Below, one piece after another: positions 1 through 12,165 of a stretch of 64,000 bases of DNA. The stretch comes from Hoplostethus atlanticus. Taxonomy: Eukaryota > Chordata > Actinopteri > Trachichthyiformes > Trachichthyidae. The notes below the pieces were generated by a model that was not told where the DNA came from, searched no databases, and saw only the letters and a program-made list of their open reading frames with translations. A program made the position numbers and the translations under genes. The stretch is from positions 416,501 to 480,500 of the forward strand of contig JAXDDX010000212.1 of assembly GCA_034670405.1 (NCBI GenBank), in the 5' to 3' direction. Position 1 is the first letter of the stretch, and every line of letters begins with the position of its first letter.

Positions 1-326
1 GGTGATACTCTTGAATCCACACATGCATTCACTTTTTTACTTTTTGGCTCACTGTTTCTTCTACTCAAAACTCCTAGGATGAAAATTAGATTTATTTGAA
101 AGTTCAAATAGATGATCCAAGCACAAGAAGGGAGGTTAGAAGAAGTGAGGGATAAAACCACAGTACGGTCTGGGACTTATATGCACTGTGGTCCCCCAAT
201 GCTGGGGTTCCCAAACTTCTTCAGCCCTAGTCTCTACTCCAAAACACTCTGAGCTGGCGAAGAGTCAGCTCAGTTAACCTGAACAAACTGGTAGCTAGCT
301 AACTAGCCAGCAATCATAATGGCTCT

Positions 327-433
327 GGGCTACACGCAGGTGTGCTTTATAGCCATATAAGACAATATGGGCTACACGCAGGTGTGCTTTATAGCCATAT
401 AAGACAATATGGGCTACATGCGGGTGTGCTTTT
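327..433 (+). repeat. 42-bp tandem repeat, about 2.5 copies
   Basis: Units beginning GGGCTACACGCAGGTGTGCT start at 327, 369 and 411, exactly 42 bp apart. The first two are nearly identical; the third is truncated and has substitutions. No coding meaning is seen. Confidence 0.85.
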
Positions 434-1365
434 TCAGGGTTTCAGGCTCCACCTTCTCCACCCTGTTACTCTACTGCCAAACTCTATGTGAATATCAAAT
501 CCAAGTCAATACTTGTGTCCTTGGAGACAAAGTTCTTCCCAAGTTTGGAGAGCGTGAACTTCTCAAGACACGAGCAGGGAGAACCACCCTGACCGTTTGA
601 GCTGGGCTGTGTGCTTGACGTTAAGTTAAGGTACCCAGTTAGTTTTCCCATCAGTCTCAACCAGCTCTGTACTATGGACTGTTGCACTGTTGGACACGAT
701 GCGTCATTCTCGCCATGAATCTTGGGGCTTCGCATCCTCCATTGACAAGTGAACTTCTGGGATCTTTATCTGTCCTCACTTCTTTTGTTTTGGAATCGGA
801 CTGTTAGATCAAACGCGTCATGGTGGACGCAACAGTGCGTATTGAGAAACAGTGTCTGGCTCCACAAATCCAACATGATGGCGCTCTCCTCCTGGGCTTC
901 AAACATGCCCATCTAACGTCAACAGGCGTCATCATGGTCCACGATCTATTACAGTCTGCTCTCCTAGTTCAGGCACATTGCAGAACAGGCCTAGTCATTA
1001 TTACGGGACAGCAGCCTGTTTACTAACCTACTTCACAATGAGTCCTCATCGCCCCTGGGCACAACACACAGCACATGTGCATGTTCATGCTTGCACAGTA
1101 AAACCACTGCAGGCAATAGTCTCCGTTTCGCTCTCCTTGCTCATTCTTTTTCTCTCTCTCTATTTTAAGATGCACATGTCTGCTATGACCCAGCACGTGC
1201 TGATTCTGTCAGGTTAAGTTTCAGACTCAGCGGATCACAGTGGAACACTCACTCTCTAATTTTAAAACCCAAGGAAACTGGGTTGTGTCCCTCCAAGGCT
1301 CCTGTAGTCAGCCCATCAGGACCATGAATGTGAACCTGTCTACCGACTGAGTCTAGGTTGGATTC

Positions 1366-1400
<35 letters not shown>

Positions 1401-1651
1401 TGTGAGTGTGAGATCCTTATCATTGCCAAAGCAATGACCTTTGCCCCCTGTTGCAGCCAGTCCCATCTATCCTTAACAATGGAGCTTATCTTTCCAACAG
1501 TCTGGCCTTCAGCAAACACAACACAACTCACATCACTCTTCCCCTCTCTCTCGCTCTTTCTGTCTCACTCTTTCCCCCCCTCACGTCTGCATGTTACCCA
1601 GATGTCTCATTTTACACAGTCTGGTTCCAGCCTCACATACATGTCCATTAG

Positions 1652-1653
<2 letters not shown>

Positions 1654-1710
<57 letters not shown>

Positions 1711-1723
1711 GGGGGGGGGGGGG
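1654..1723 (+). repeat. (TG)n microsatellite followed by a G run
   Basis: About 27 TG dinucleotides (1654-1707) run straight into about 16 G (1708-1723). A shorter (GT)n tract lies at about 1371-1400. Open frames across them on either strand are poly-Cys/Val or poly-Thr/His artefacts. Confidence 0.95.
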
Positions 1724-3757
1724 TTGGCTGCTAGCTAGAGAGCCCATCAGGATGTGATGGGGGCCAGCTGCTGCCCCAGGGCTCATTCTGACTATTGGGG
1801 GAGAGGGGGAGAGAGAGAGGGAGGGAAGGAGGAATGTCAGGAATCCCATGGGAAAAACACTGACCGTTTGTTTGTTTGTTTTTCTTTCTTTCTATCACTC
1901 CAGCTTGATATGTCTTCCTATATATCTATATATGGGACATAGCTGTATTCCTGCTTTTACTGTGTGTCTGCGACATGTTAAAGCCTAACTCCAGCCATTT
2001 TTGACCTGGACCCTATTTTCTCATCATTTTCAATCATACTGATTGATTCTAACTAAAATCTCTCAAAGCTTTTCTGCCCTTTTCAGCCCCACCGTCTGAT
2101 TTCAATGTGGGGGACAATAATAATTAGAATAAGAACAATAAAAGATGAGAGATGAGGTACAAAAATGACATTTGGGGCAGGAAATGAGATCATTAGCAAG
2201 GCAAAAACGGAACATGGTTGGAGGGTGATCGACACTGAGACAGAGACGGAGAGAGATGGAACGATGGCTCACTTAAAAAGAGGAAGAGGAAGAGAAAACA
2301 GCAGGAAAGAGCTGGAAGGGTCAGCCATCCATCAGTGACATTTAGGTCATTAGTCTATTTACAGACAGCTGGCGCTGTGTTTCCACTCATCATGTGGAAC
2401 CAATATTTAATTAAAGCTGAGCTGAGGGAGGGCTAATTGGGACGGACCTGCCCTCGGGGGTTACATAGCATGTCATTTTGAGCTACAAATCCTTCAACTG
2501 CTTTTCTTTGCATTATTAAAGGGTTAGAGTAACAGGTAGGGTTGGCGTGACGTCTTTCCATAGACGAGTGAACGTCACATACTGTATGACGGCTAGAAAA
2601 AACACTGATTGATGCACACTGTTTGCTCAAGATCCACTGAGATGTTTGGTCGGGGCCCAGTATGATATTTGTTCAGGACCCAGTGGCATGTTTAGGTGGG
2701 CCCTGGTAGTATGTTTGATCAGCACCCTGTGGCTGAGGTGGTTCAGACGATCTCATGGTCAATATTCATGGTTATATTCAGTTCAGTTTCACTTGTTTCA
2801 GGATAGTCAATATTTTGAAACAAAGCAGAATAAGGCACATCACTGCACTAGTATCAAAAAAAATTCTTAAACAACTTGATTTGTATTGCATTGGAAACAG
2901 GTGGAATTATCTCACCCTAACGGCAATGATGTTTCTTTTACGTTTTTTTCTTTTTAACAAAAAGAAAAATAAGGTTTTCGGGCTCAGTACTAGATAAAAT
3001 GACTTAGTAGCAAATCAGTAGGAGTAGCAAATCATTCATAGTGCTTGTTTTAACTAGGCTTGCAGTGCCAGCTGGGTGGGGTTTGCCACATAGGAGAATA
3101 CAATGAGTGCCGGAAAATGAAGACAATCACAGGGAAATTATTTGATCGACAGTTTAGTAGATCTTTCTATGATTGACAACTGAGGCAACAAGGTAAGTAA
3201 TTGCAGATCTTTCTTTAATAATAAAGAGAGGAAAAGATGCTTGGTAAAGAGTTGTAGCTGTATGCTGTAGCTAAATATATGAAAACCGGGCTAGAATGCC
3301 TGAAAGAAGGTGTGGTTGTAGTCTGTTTAGTAACATTATATGTAAAAGTGAATATTCCAATAATGAATATATTAAATAATGTAGATTTGTTTCCAAATGT
3401 CTTTAGCCCTAGTCTCTACTCCAAAACACTCTCAGTTGTAGCTTGAGAAGAGTCAACAAACGGTTAGCTAGCTAACTAGCCAGCAGGCTAATTTAGCAAA
3501 GCAAACAATGTTTATGTTAATATGCAACTACCAACTTCTTCTAGATGCTGTACATTACCAACTGTGCTAATCAGATGTGTTAACAAGACAGTGATGGTTA
3601 GCTGACCAGATACTATTAGCTAGCTACCACCTAACAAGACAGTGATGGTTAGCCAACAAGCTAACTGAGGGATGTTGAGGGATGTTGTGTACTAACCATT
3701 TATTGTTTTCACACGTTGGGCACTGTGAAGCCCTTTGAGACTGTAACGCTGATTAAG

Positions 3758-4198
3758 TATGGAGTCAGTTAACTCTCATAAGTCACAAATGATACAACAC
3801 GATTCACAAATATATTTTGCGATTTATATATAAATGTCTCTGTTCACAAATATATTTTTCAATGCACACACAAATGTGTATCGTTTCATATAAATGTAAA
3901 AAATATATATATATATAAATGACAGAAGGTTCACAAATAAATTAGTGTTCACAAATGTCTGTTTCCGATGCACACACAAATACGTCTCGTTTTATATAAA
4001 TGTAAAACAAATCCACAAATATACTCAGTTAAAAACAGCTGCAGTGTTCATCTAAAACATATTTCAATGTTGTTACATTTATATACAGATTGTCGAATCT
4101 GCGTTTAGAAACCTCCAGACGAGTTGTGAACCTCGTTACATTTGTGTGGGTTTTTGAGAGTTTCCTGACGTGGTTAGATTCACAAATGCATTTTTTCT
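3758..4198 (+). repeat. Left terminal inverted repeat of the composite transposon
   Basis: About 441 bp rich in CACAAATATATTT/CACAAATG-type motifs. It matches the reverse complement of 9049-9495 nearly end to end, with small indels such as the TATATA run near 3903-3920. Confidence 0.88.
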
Positions 4199-4894
4199 GC
4201 ACAAGCAACAAAAGGAAACCACAAATGTAGTATTTTCTTCGTTAATAAAGATTTTAAAAATATTATAAGCATCGTATTGTATGCCGATGTCTCTACTTCG
4301 CTAGTTAACGTTACAACATTGTTTTTAGGCTGATTTGTGCATGACAGTCCCGCATTTTGACATATTTCCATGTTGCATTTCCCCCCTTTGATGGCATATG
4401 ACGCCGAAATATAACTAAAGTCCAGCAGCGAAGTTGCTGCACTTGTTACGGCTCCTCTAATATCAGTGCAGACTGGCAGGGTAACGGTAGCAGCACGGCT
4501 TGCTAGCTACAGAGCACCGCTAACGCTATTCTGTCAAGAAGTGGCCCGGTAATGAAGCAGTGGTCTTTTTTATTTGATGACTTGTTTGATCGATTAGTAG
4601 CGTGAAACGTATAAGTTGTGAACGAATCGCGAGCGTCCATGCTTTTCTATCGCCATCAGATGAATGTGTCACTGTGATAATACCATTATTGCCATAGTAA
4701 TGTCCGATAACATACTTGTCGCGTCTGTTTACGTAAATGTCATCGATGACGTATCAGGGTCTTGAAGGGTTGTCCCATTTCATAGGGAGAGATTTCAACC
4801 ACTACCCCTTGTAACTCTGTTCCGAGGGCCAAGCCGAAGGGCGAGGGGCCTCGAAAACGAGTTGTAGGGGTGAAAATGAGAAATGGGATTCGAC

Positions 4895-5888
4895 CTAAAT
4901 GTAGAAGAGACTTTGGCATTGTTTCATGAACTGGGTGAAGGGGAATCTGTTGGTGGACGTTGCAGTACGTGTTTCCCAGTGGGACCTTTGAGGGAGTAAC
5001 ACAGGGGGCGGAGTCCAGTCAAAGACTGTCGCGGAAGTCATAGAGCTGTACTGCCCGATATATGTTTGATATCAGTCAGGTGTTTGAAGATACGTCGTTG
5101 TTTGTACTTATTGCTATAATTAAACACTTATTGAAACAGTGGAGACGTCTCAGACTTGAGCGAGGAGGAGTGTTCGTCTGATTCTGGCTATGAGCCAGAG
5201 GGACCGTAGTCCGGGTAAGCATAGGTTATTATTTTTTCACGTAGGCCTAATTTATGTTATTTCGGGTTTAGGGCTAGGTTGAATTAGTTTGCCGTCAAAC
5301 GGATCGCGCCTCTCTGTAGATTAGATTGGATTGCTCTTTATTGTAGTATAGGTCCTATACATTCATGGAAGCACAGCTGCTTCAAAGTGCAACGTTGTGC
5401 AAAGTTTAAAAAATAAGTCGGAAAAAGCGGAATCTAATGTAATGTAATCTATACAGAGGCGCGATCCGATTGATGGCAAACTAATTCAACCTAGCCCTAA
5501 ACCCGAAATAACATAAATTAGGCCTACGTGAAAAAATAATAACCTATGCCTACCCGGACTACGGTCCCTCTGGCTCATAGCCGGAATCAGACGAACACTC
5601 CTCCTCGCTCCAGTCCACATCGCTCAAGTCTGAGACGTCTCCACTGTTTCAGTCAGTGTTTTATTATAGCAATAAGTACAAACAACGACGTATCTTCAAA
5701 CACCTGACTGATATCAAACATATCTCAGACAGTACAACTGTATCACTCACGCGACAGTCTTTGACTGGACTCCGCCCCCTGCGTTACTCCCTCAAAGGTC
5801 CCACTGGGAAACACGTACTGCAACGTCCACCAACAGATTCCCCTTCACCCAGTTCATGAAACAATGCCAAAGTCTCTTCTACATTTAG
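4895..5888. repeat. Large palindrome, two ~435-bp arms around a ~100-bp loop
   Basis: Left arm about 4895-5328 and right arm about 5432-5888 are inverted copies; for example CTAAATGTAGAAGAGACTTT at 4895 returns inverted ending at 5888. Both arms carry the same short exon-like frame reading SEEECSSDSGYEPEGP then stop, pointing toward the centre from each side. The right arm has 12 extra bases (DVDW) that the left lacks. The structure is probably the paired ends of a separate DNA transposon nested in the larger element. A related inverted TCCCATTTC motif lies just outside the left arm, near 4782 and 4880. Confidence 0.75.
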
Positions 5889-6021
5889 TCTTCGGTTTGA
5901 TCTCTTCATCCTCTCTCTCCTCATCCTCTTGCTCCTCAAATAGCAGGCAATAGTGGACAATCCTGACGCAACTCAAATAGACTACTGCTCTGTGTTTCGG
6001 ATTGAGATTGTTTTGGGGTGC

Positions 6022-6432
6022 TAGTGCGAAATGGCCTAACATAGCAAAGAAATGCCGGTCCGATCGCAGCCCAGTTTTCACATGCCGAGTCAGCTTTAGT
6101 TGGCCCGACACCGGAACCCGGAGATGGCCCGACTTCATTTTGAATGACTGCCCAGAATCGGGCCGAGTACATCGGCCCAGTTCCGTCTGCCGAATCCAAG
6201 CCGATTCTGCCGACGCTGAACCAGAATAGGCCCGATTTAAGATTATATACCCAGATAGCAAAGAAATGCCGGTCCAGTTGCGGCCCAGTTCTCACCTGCC
6301 GAGTCAGCTTTAGTTGGCCCGACATCGGAACCCGGAGATGGCCCGACCTTGTTTTGAATGACGGCCCAGTTCCGTTTGCCGAATCCAAGCCGATTCTGAA
6401 CCAGAATAGCCCCAGAACAGGCCCGATTTAAG
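6022..6432. repeat. Two tandem ~200-bp copies of a GGCCCGA-rich repeat
   Basis: The segments starting near 6044 and 6253 both run ATAGCAAAGAAATGCCGGTCC, then AGTCAGCTTTAGTTGGCCCG, and both end GGCCCGATTTAAGATTATATA. Weaker relatives rich in TCTGGGCC motifs are at about 8560-8770 and 28000-28085. The reading frames across them have no recognisable product. Confidence 0.75.
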
Positions 6433-7262
6433 ATTATATACTATTCCCTTTCCATCCTCACTGAATTCTTTAATTCCCTGTAAATAGTCTAAAATAACTA
6501 ATTGTCTAAATTTTCTAAAATATACAACACAGTTTAACAAACATTTACATTCATATAATATATTGTATAAAACCCAAAAAGCACAAATATTTGATAATGA
6601 AAAGTTGTGGTATTGATTGACAGCAAACACTGAATTGCACCATTCTAATATTTATTATAAACAATTGCAAGAATATTGAATATATACACACATATATATG
6701 TATATATATAATTAAATAATTAATTCTCTTCTTCTCACTGGTCTTTCCTCTCTTGCCTTCCTTCCTCCATCTCTTAATGTATTTCTCGATCTCCTCATCC
6801 ACTGCCTTCACACAAAGAGAAAGAGTCAAGGGAAGGAAACAGAGTGAGAGACTAGACAGACAGATAGACCCATACACCCACTAGAGATGAACAAACTGAA
6901 CAGTAAAGCACAAGTAGAGTCCGCACACCATGATAGCCACCTGCTGGTCGGAGTACAGCAACCACAAATATGAGAAAATCTCTTTAAAAAAGGTTCAAAA
7001 TCAAGTTTTACAGCACCAAATTATAATTCTCCGTTTTTTTTCATATTTATTCAGTGGCTTTGGCGGCTAACAAACATCTGAAAATGATCTTTCTAAAAAC
7101 TAGCTTAAATGCATTTCTCCATTCAGAGACCCCTTTGAAGCTACACACATGACTTAAAATACATATTCTCTCAAAAAGTGGATGCAAAGGACTCAAACTA
7201 AAGTCACGTTAGACTTAGTTAATCTTTAAGAGTGTAAATATCAGATTAACTGACACCCGTTA

Positions 7263-8254
7263 ACTCGGACTGCGAGGAATCTGGGTGTGACCCTGGACGA
7301 CCAACTGTCGTTCTCGGCAAACATCGCATCAGTGACGCGCTCCTGCAGATTCCTCCTCTACAACATCAGGAGGATTCGCCCCTTCCTCACTGACAAGGCA
7401 GCGCAGGTGCTCATCCAGGCTCTTGTCATCTCCCGCCTGGACTACTGCAACTCCCTCCTTGCTGGTGCCCCGGCGTTTGCCATCAGACCTCTGGAGCTTG
7501 TTCAGAAAGCTGCAGCTCGTCTGGTGTTCAACCGCCCCAAGTTCTCCCATACAACTACCCTTCTCCGTTCTCTACACTGGCTCCCTGTAGCGGCTCGCAT
7601 CCAGTTCAAGACCCTGGTGCTAGCCTATAGGGCAGTGAAAGGAACAGCTCCTTCTTACCTCCAGGCTATGGTCAAGCCTTACACCCCCGCCCGACCACTT
7701 CGCTCTGCTGCCTCGAGGCGACTGGTTGCCCCGTCGCTCAGAGGCCCCTGCGGCCGATCTACACGGTCACGGCTCTTCTCTGTTCTGGCCCCGCAGTGGT
7801 GGAATGAACTCCCCACTGATGTCAGGACAGCAGAGTCGCTGCCCATCTTTCGCCGCAGGCTGAAAACCCACCTCTTCAAGAAACACTACCCTGACTCTTC
7901 CTCTTAGCCTTGCCTATTTGTCGTCAATTATGTGTCTGAGCTCTTGTTTATTGGCTCTTGTTCATTTGATACACTTATTTGTCTTAGCTCTTGCTTATTT
8001 GGTTCACTTAGTTGTCTTAGCTCTTGTTTATTTGATTCTCTTATTTGTCTCATTTGTTTAAGATATAGTAGGTTGCTAACTTATTGCACTCTTACCTTAA
8101 CACTAGTTATGCTCTTAGTTGCTTGTTTAGGAAGGAAATGCACTTACGATTTCTGGTGACTAGTAGTTTTCTTGCCTACCTATGTTGAATGCACTTATTG
8201 TAAGTCGCTTTGGATAAAAGCGTCTGCTAAATGACTGTAATGTAATGTAATGTA
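7263..8254 (+). mobile_element. L2-type LINE, 3' end with C-terminal reverse transcriptase fragment
   Basis: An uninterrupted frame to the stop at 7905-7907 carries the C-terminal part of a non-LTR reverse transcriptase: TLDDQLSFSANI, then RPFLTDKAAQVL, SRLDYCNSLLAG, LVFNRPKFSHTT, SLHWLPVAARIQFKTL and PQWWNELPTDVR. This order is that of vertebrate L2/Maui LINEs (established family knowledge). The 3' UTR ends TAAGTCGCTTTGGATAAAAG, CGTCTGCTAAATGA and short TGTAA repeats, the tail shared with fish SINEs, two of which are also in this window. The 5' part, with the endonuclease and RT catalytic region, is missing, so it is a typical 5'-truncated insertion, here inside the 5.7-kb composite element. 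Confidence 0.88.
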
Positions 8255-9048
8255 GTCGCGCTAGCGTGCTAATGTTAGTTTATTTTAGCTGTAACGTTAG
8301 CGGTCGCTTCTACCAGATTTATTTTTAAAAGATTTGAGTGCAACAACAGTAAAATCACAGCATAAATGGCAATTTTGTTAGTTAAACTACACAAACCTAT
8401 GATGGTGACATTACTCACCTGGAATTACTAATAAAAAATACACCATTTCGTAGGCTGAAGGATTGCAGCAGCAGAGTCAAAACGCCAAGTGAAAACTGAA
8501 GCTCGAGCCCTCTACTCAACCAGATATGTTTCATAGTGTTGCTAGGCAATGAAATATAGTCATCTGCCGAATATTGACCAGAGTTGGTCCAAATTCAGAC
8601 ATCATGATCTGGGCCATATCCGGCAAGCTACAGTCGGGCCAGACTCTTTCCGTGACAATAAACCAGTATTCACCCAAGCCCTCCACTGTATCTGGCTCAG
8701 CTGACAGCAGCCGAATCTGACACTCAGCCGATTGTGCCGTCAGTCAAGTGGGCGCTGGCCCGAGTCTCATTGCTATCTATGGTTCAAATATTACCTAGCT
8801 AACTTTTCTAGCTGTGTAAATAATACATTGTTAGCGAAATCAGACGATCATAATTCAAATGTATTCAATCACGAACGACAAGGGAATTATTGGCTAAACG
8901 TGTTATGTTTAATTACACTTGGAGTACTGCTACCGGACGCCAAACTCGTCGGGATTAGGGACGTTGAACGCAGCATTGACATCACACACTGGTGTGATTG
9001 GCTGAACTTGAAAGAGACGTCTGATAGGCTACAGAGAAAGGCCCTTTA

Positions 9049-9495
9049 GAAAAAATGCATTTGTGAATCTAACCACGTCAGGAAACTCTCAGAAACCCAC
9101 ACATAAATGTAATGAGGTTCACAACTCGTCTGGAGGTTTCTAAACGCAGATTCGACAATCTGTATATAAATGTAACAACATTTAAATATGTTTTAGATGA
9201 ACACTGCAGCTGTTTTTAACTGAGTATATTTGTGGATTTGTTTTACATTTATATAAAACGAGACGTATTTGTGTGTGCATCGGAAACAGACATCAGTGAA
9301 CACTAATTTATTTGTGAACCTTCTGTCATTTATATATACTGTGTATATATTGTTTTACATTTATATGAAACGATACACATTTGTGTGTGCATTGAAAAAT
9401 ATATTTGTGAACAGACATTTATATATAAATCGCAAAATATATTTGTGAATCGTGTTGTATTCATTTGTGACTTATGAGAGTTAACTGACTCCATA
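9049..9495 (-). repeat. Right terminal inverted repeat of the composite transposon
   Basis: About 447 bp, the inverted counterpart of 3758-4198. It ends TTAACTGACTCCATA directly before the ATTAAG target duplication. Confidence 0.88.
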
Positions 9496-9501
9496 ATTAA
9501 G

Positions 9502-9996
9502 GGCTATACAAATAAAATGTGATTTGATTTGATCTAAACACAAAATCAGTCAGATGTAGCAGTGATGAATTGATCAGTTCCCAATCAAAAGCACAGCGCA
9601 GAAATTAACCATGTGTATCGTTCACAACTTTTGTTGGCCAAGAGTGAGGGCATCCAATATGGCTGCCAGAGGGTGCATTACGTCACCCGAACACCTTCTG
9701 TAGGACTATTTGCTTATGAGTCCACTGAAATGGACTCCTGAGCATGGCAGGCGAAATCTCAACCAGCCACAATGGTGGTTTTCCAGTTAACCCACTGCAG
9801 CGGTTCAGCTACTCTTTAATTAGGTGAGGTGGGTTATCCCATTGCAGCCTACATGTGAGTGTGGTCACTGTTGGGTTAGACAGTTTGCTTCATTTCCTGC
9901 CGTTTGTTTTGTCCAGCCAGCATCAGCAGTCACACCGACGTACCAACCAACACAGCCAGAGCAAAGCTAACAGAAGGAGTTAGGGATGTAGCTTTA

Positions 9997-10059
<63 letters not shown>

Positions 10060-10181
10060 AACCATTCCTCAAACACACTCCACCCCTCCCCTCCACGTTT
10101 AGATAACCTTCTACCCTTGTGGGTCTGGAAGCCATTTACGCAGCAGTCAGTAGGAGGGTTTCATACATCTGTGTTACTTTG

Positions 10182-10226
<45 letters not shown>

Positions 10227-12058
10227 ACCTCTGACTTCAAACAGTCCATCACACGGGTTAGCCGGCTGTCGTCTGGCTATGGAGGCAGTAGGAGACAGGC
10301 AGAATATCATCCATAACTCAGTGGACATGGTTGAGGAGGAGGGCGGGGTTCAGATGGGAATCCACTGGACTTTCACAGCAGGTTGACTGTAACCACATGG
10401 GACAATTCAGACCCGCTAGTAAGTGATCATTACCAGTGGGCGATTGCTATGAAAGGCATGGGAGGAGATGGCCCCTCATTAACAGACATTATCACAATAA
10501 ATACTGGGTTAATCTTTTATATATTTTTTTTAAAGCTAACGGATATGTTTTTTTGAAGGCTGATATTAAGTGCAGATCTTTACAAAAAAATCACAAATAT
10601 TCAGCATTTCCCCAGGGTGGAAAAGCCTCTGAAACAGATCTTGGGACTTGTGTGGGACCTGATCAAAATGTTGCGTCAGAATCAATTCAGGTCAAGGGCT
10701 TCCCATAGACAACCAGTGTAGTATTGATCAATTCACTGAGATCTACCGAATGCATATGCAAGTCTGCTGATTTATTTATTTTCCCAGAACTTAAATGAAT
10801 CAAGCTGTTCAAAGTAGAACGCCAGATCTAGTTTCATTGAATTGTCTGTTTTAACCCTGCTTACCTCACAGTAGAAAAAACAAAACCCCAGATCCCGGAA
10901 CATCAGGCTCTGTCAGTCATAGGATCACAAGAAAATAAATTGCTAATCGATCTAAAATTACTGCAGTAACATCTGATCGTCATTTTGAAAATGGGAAAAC
11001 CTCCAGCCTTCAGTTTTTCCGGCTGCACGCAGACGCCTGAAAAAGCCATGCAGCTTGGCAAGGCTAGACACAGTTTTCTTTTATTAGCTCTCAAAAGCAG
11101 CTCGGTTTCTGTGCCTTTGACTGCATGCAATATCTTTGCACTTTTACTTTTTTGTTTTGGCTGTTCAGCATCGCATACTTATTTCCCACCTCTGTATGGA
11201 ATCACCTGCTGAAAGAGGTTTGGATTGCCCACTGTGTCGGAGCTTGACATTCATACTAAACTCTTCGATTTTATACTATACCCCTTCATGCTATACCCAA
11301 GGTTGGTTCATGTTTGGACAGATTTCTTTGGGGGTTGTGCTGGCCTCAAATTTCCAAAGGATGGAAATGAGAGTAATCCCGTAGTGGGAGTCAGTCAGAG
11401 GTCCTGCTAGGACACAGCCCTCCTTCCACCCCCCCTCCCTTCAACCAAACACTCCTCCGACGCCTTTTCATAAGACACGAGCCAGATGCTCACCCATTAA
11501 TCACGGGGCTGCGTGGGCGTGGGTGTCTTTGCGCGCACAATGTGTATGTTTGGGGTGGCTGTGATCTTCGTCAAGTCGGTGTTTGTCTATTTGCCACCGT
11601 GCAGCCAAACGTCAGTATGGGAACGGGGAATGGAAAGTTGGCGCCATGAGGAGAGATGGAGAGATTTATATACCAAGGAGGCTTTAAACAAGAGTGGATG
11701 CATGGTAGAGGATGAGGGGAAGAGAGTGAAAGGGAGGCGGAGAGGAAATGTTTTATTCCCTCTATCTGAAAGCTTTTTTTGCTGGTGGACGAGCTCCTGA
11801 CCTTTTCCCTCGCAGACAATGAATCTACTTTATTTCCTCTGCTTCAACGCTGTCCCCCCCAGGCTGTGTGTGTACACATATGTACGCGCCCACTTTTGTG
11901 TATGTGCATGAGTTTTCAAGCACGTGTGGGTGTCTGTTTGTGTGCATGTGGTTAACTGTATGTATGCACGCAAATAACGTGGCCAAAAGGTCGTCCTTCC
12001 ATCATGTAAATACAAATTTTAAAAGACGCCCTTTTCATTACTTTGTGTGTGTCCTCAG
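9502..12058. other. Non-coding region upstream of the first recognised septin 7 exon
   Basis: It starts with the remainder of the LINE-like tail (AAATAAAATGTGATTTGATTTGA, about 9508-9530) split by the composite transposon. Long CA and TG microsatellites follow at about 10010-10056 and 10185-10223. Nothing protein-like was recognised. It most likely belongs to the septin 7 intron that ends at 12058. Confidence 0.5.
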
Positions 12059-12165
12059 GTGAGTCTGGCCTGGGCAAATCCACGCTCATCAACTCTCTCT
12101 TCCTGACCGACTTGTACTCCAAGGACTACCCCGGGCCTTCCCAGCGCATCAAGAAGACTGTACAG
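12059..12165 (+). CDS. sept7: Septin 7 exon with P-loop (G1)
   Basis: Begins in codon phase 2 after TCCTCAG; the first two bases complete a glycine codon. It encodes [20 protein letters not shown] and ends TVQ before GTGAGG. The GxxxxGKS nucleotide-binding loop sits at the very start of the exon, as in other vertebrate septin 7 genes. It is followed by a 5.6-kb intron. Confidence 0.95.

Larger units (their letters stand above)
1..3757. other. Non-coding region, no gene recognised
   Basis: No reading frame here resembles a known protein and no exon of the downstream septin gene was found. The stretch holds a 42-bp tandem repeat (327-433), TG microsatellites, and two diverged copies of a GCTAGCTAACTAGCCAGCA-containing repeat (about 229-311 and 3403-3484). 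Its last ~55 bases (about 3700-3757) look like a LINE 3' tail interrupted by the large transposon that starts at 3758. The septin 7 N-terminal exons are missing from the window, so the region is probably intron or upstream flank of that gene (inference). Confidence 0.5.
3758..9495. mobile_element. 5.7-kb composite DNA transposon with long terminal inverted repeats
   Basis: The two ends are inverted copies of each other: 3758-4198 begins TATGGAGTCAGTTAACTCTC and 9049-9495 ends with its reverse complement. The element is flanked by the same hexamer, ATTAAG, at 3752-3757 and 9496-9501. Removing it rejoins a LINE-like 3' tail (CTGATTAAG to GGGCTATACAAAT), which supports a real insertion with a 6-bp target duplication. 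The interior holds a second large palindrome (4895-5888), a two-copy tandem repeat (about 6022-6432) and an L2 LINE 3' end (7263-8254). I found no transposase, so it is probably non-autonomous and its superfamily is undetermined. A 105-codon open frame at 8732-9049 matches nothing I recognise. Confidence 0.8.

Noticed and set aside
1374-1849. Open frames over TG/CA and G tracts as genes (also 9904-10386, 61787-62471 and similar)
   Set aside because: Their translation is poly-Cys/Val or poly-His/Thr from dinucleotide repeats, with no domain or splice support.
5854-6388. Two overlapping 135- and 150-codon - strand frames
   Set aside because: They cross a tandem repeat and read the same repeat in two frames; no family similarity.
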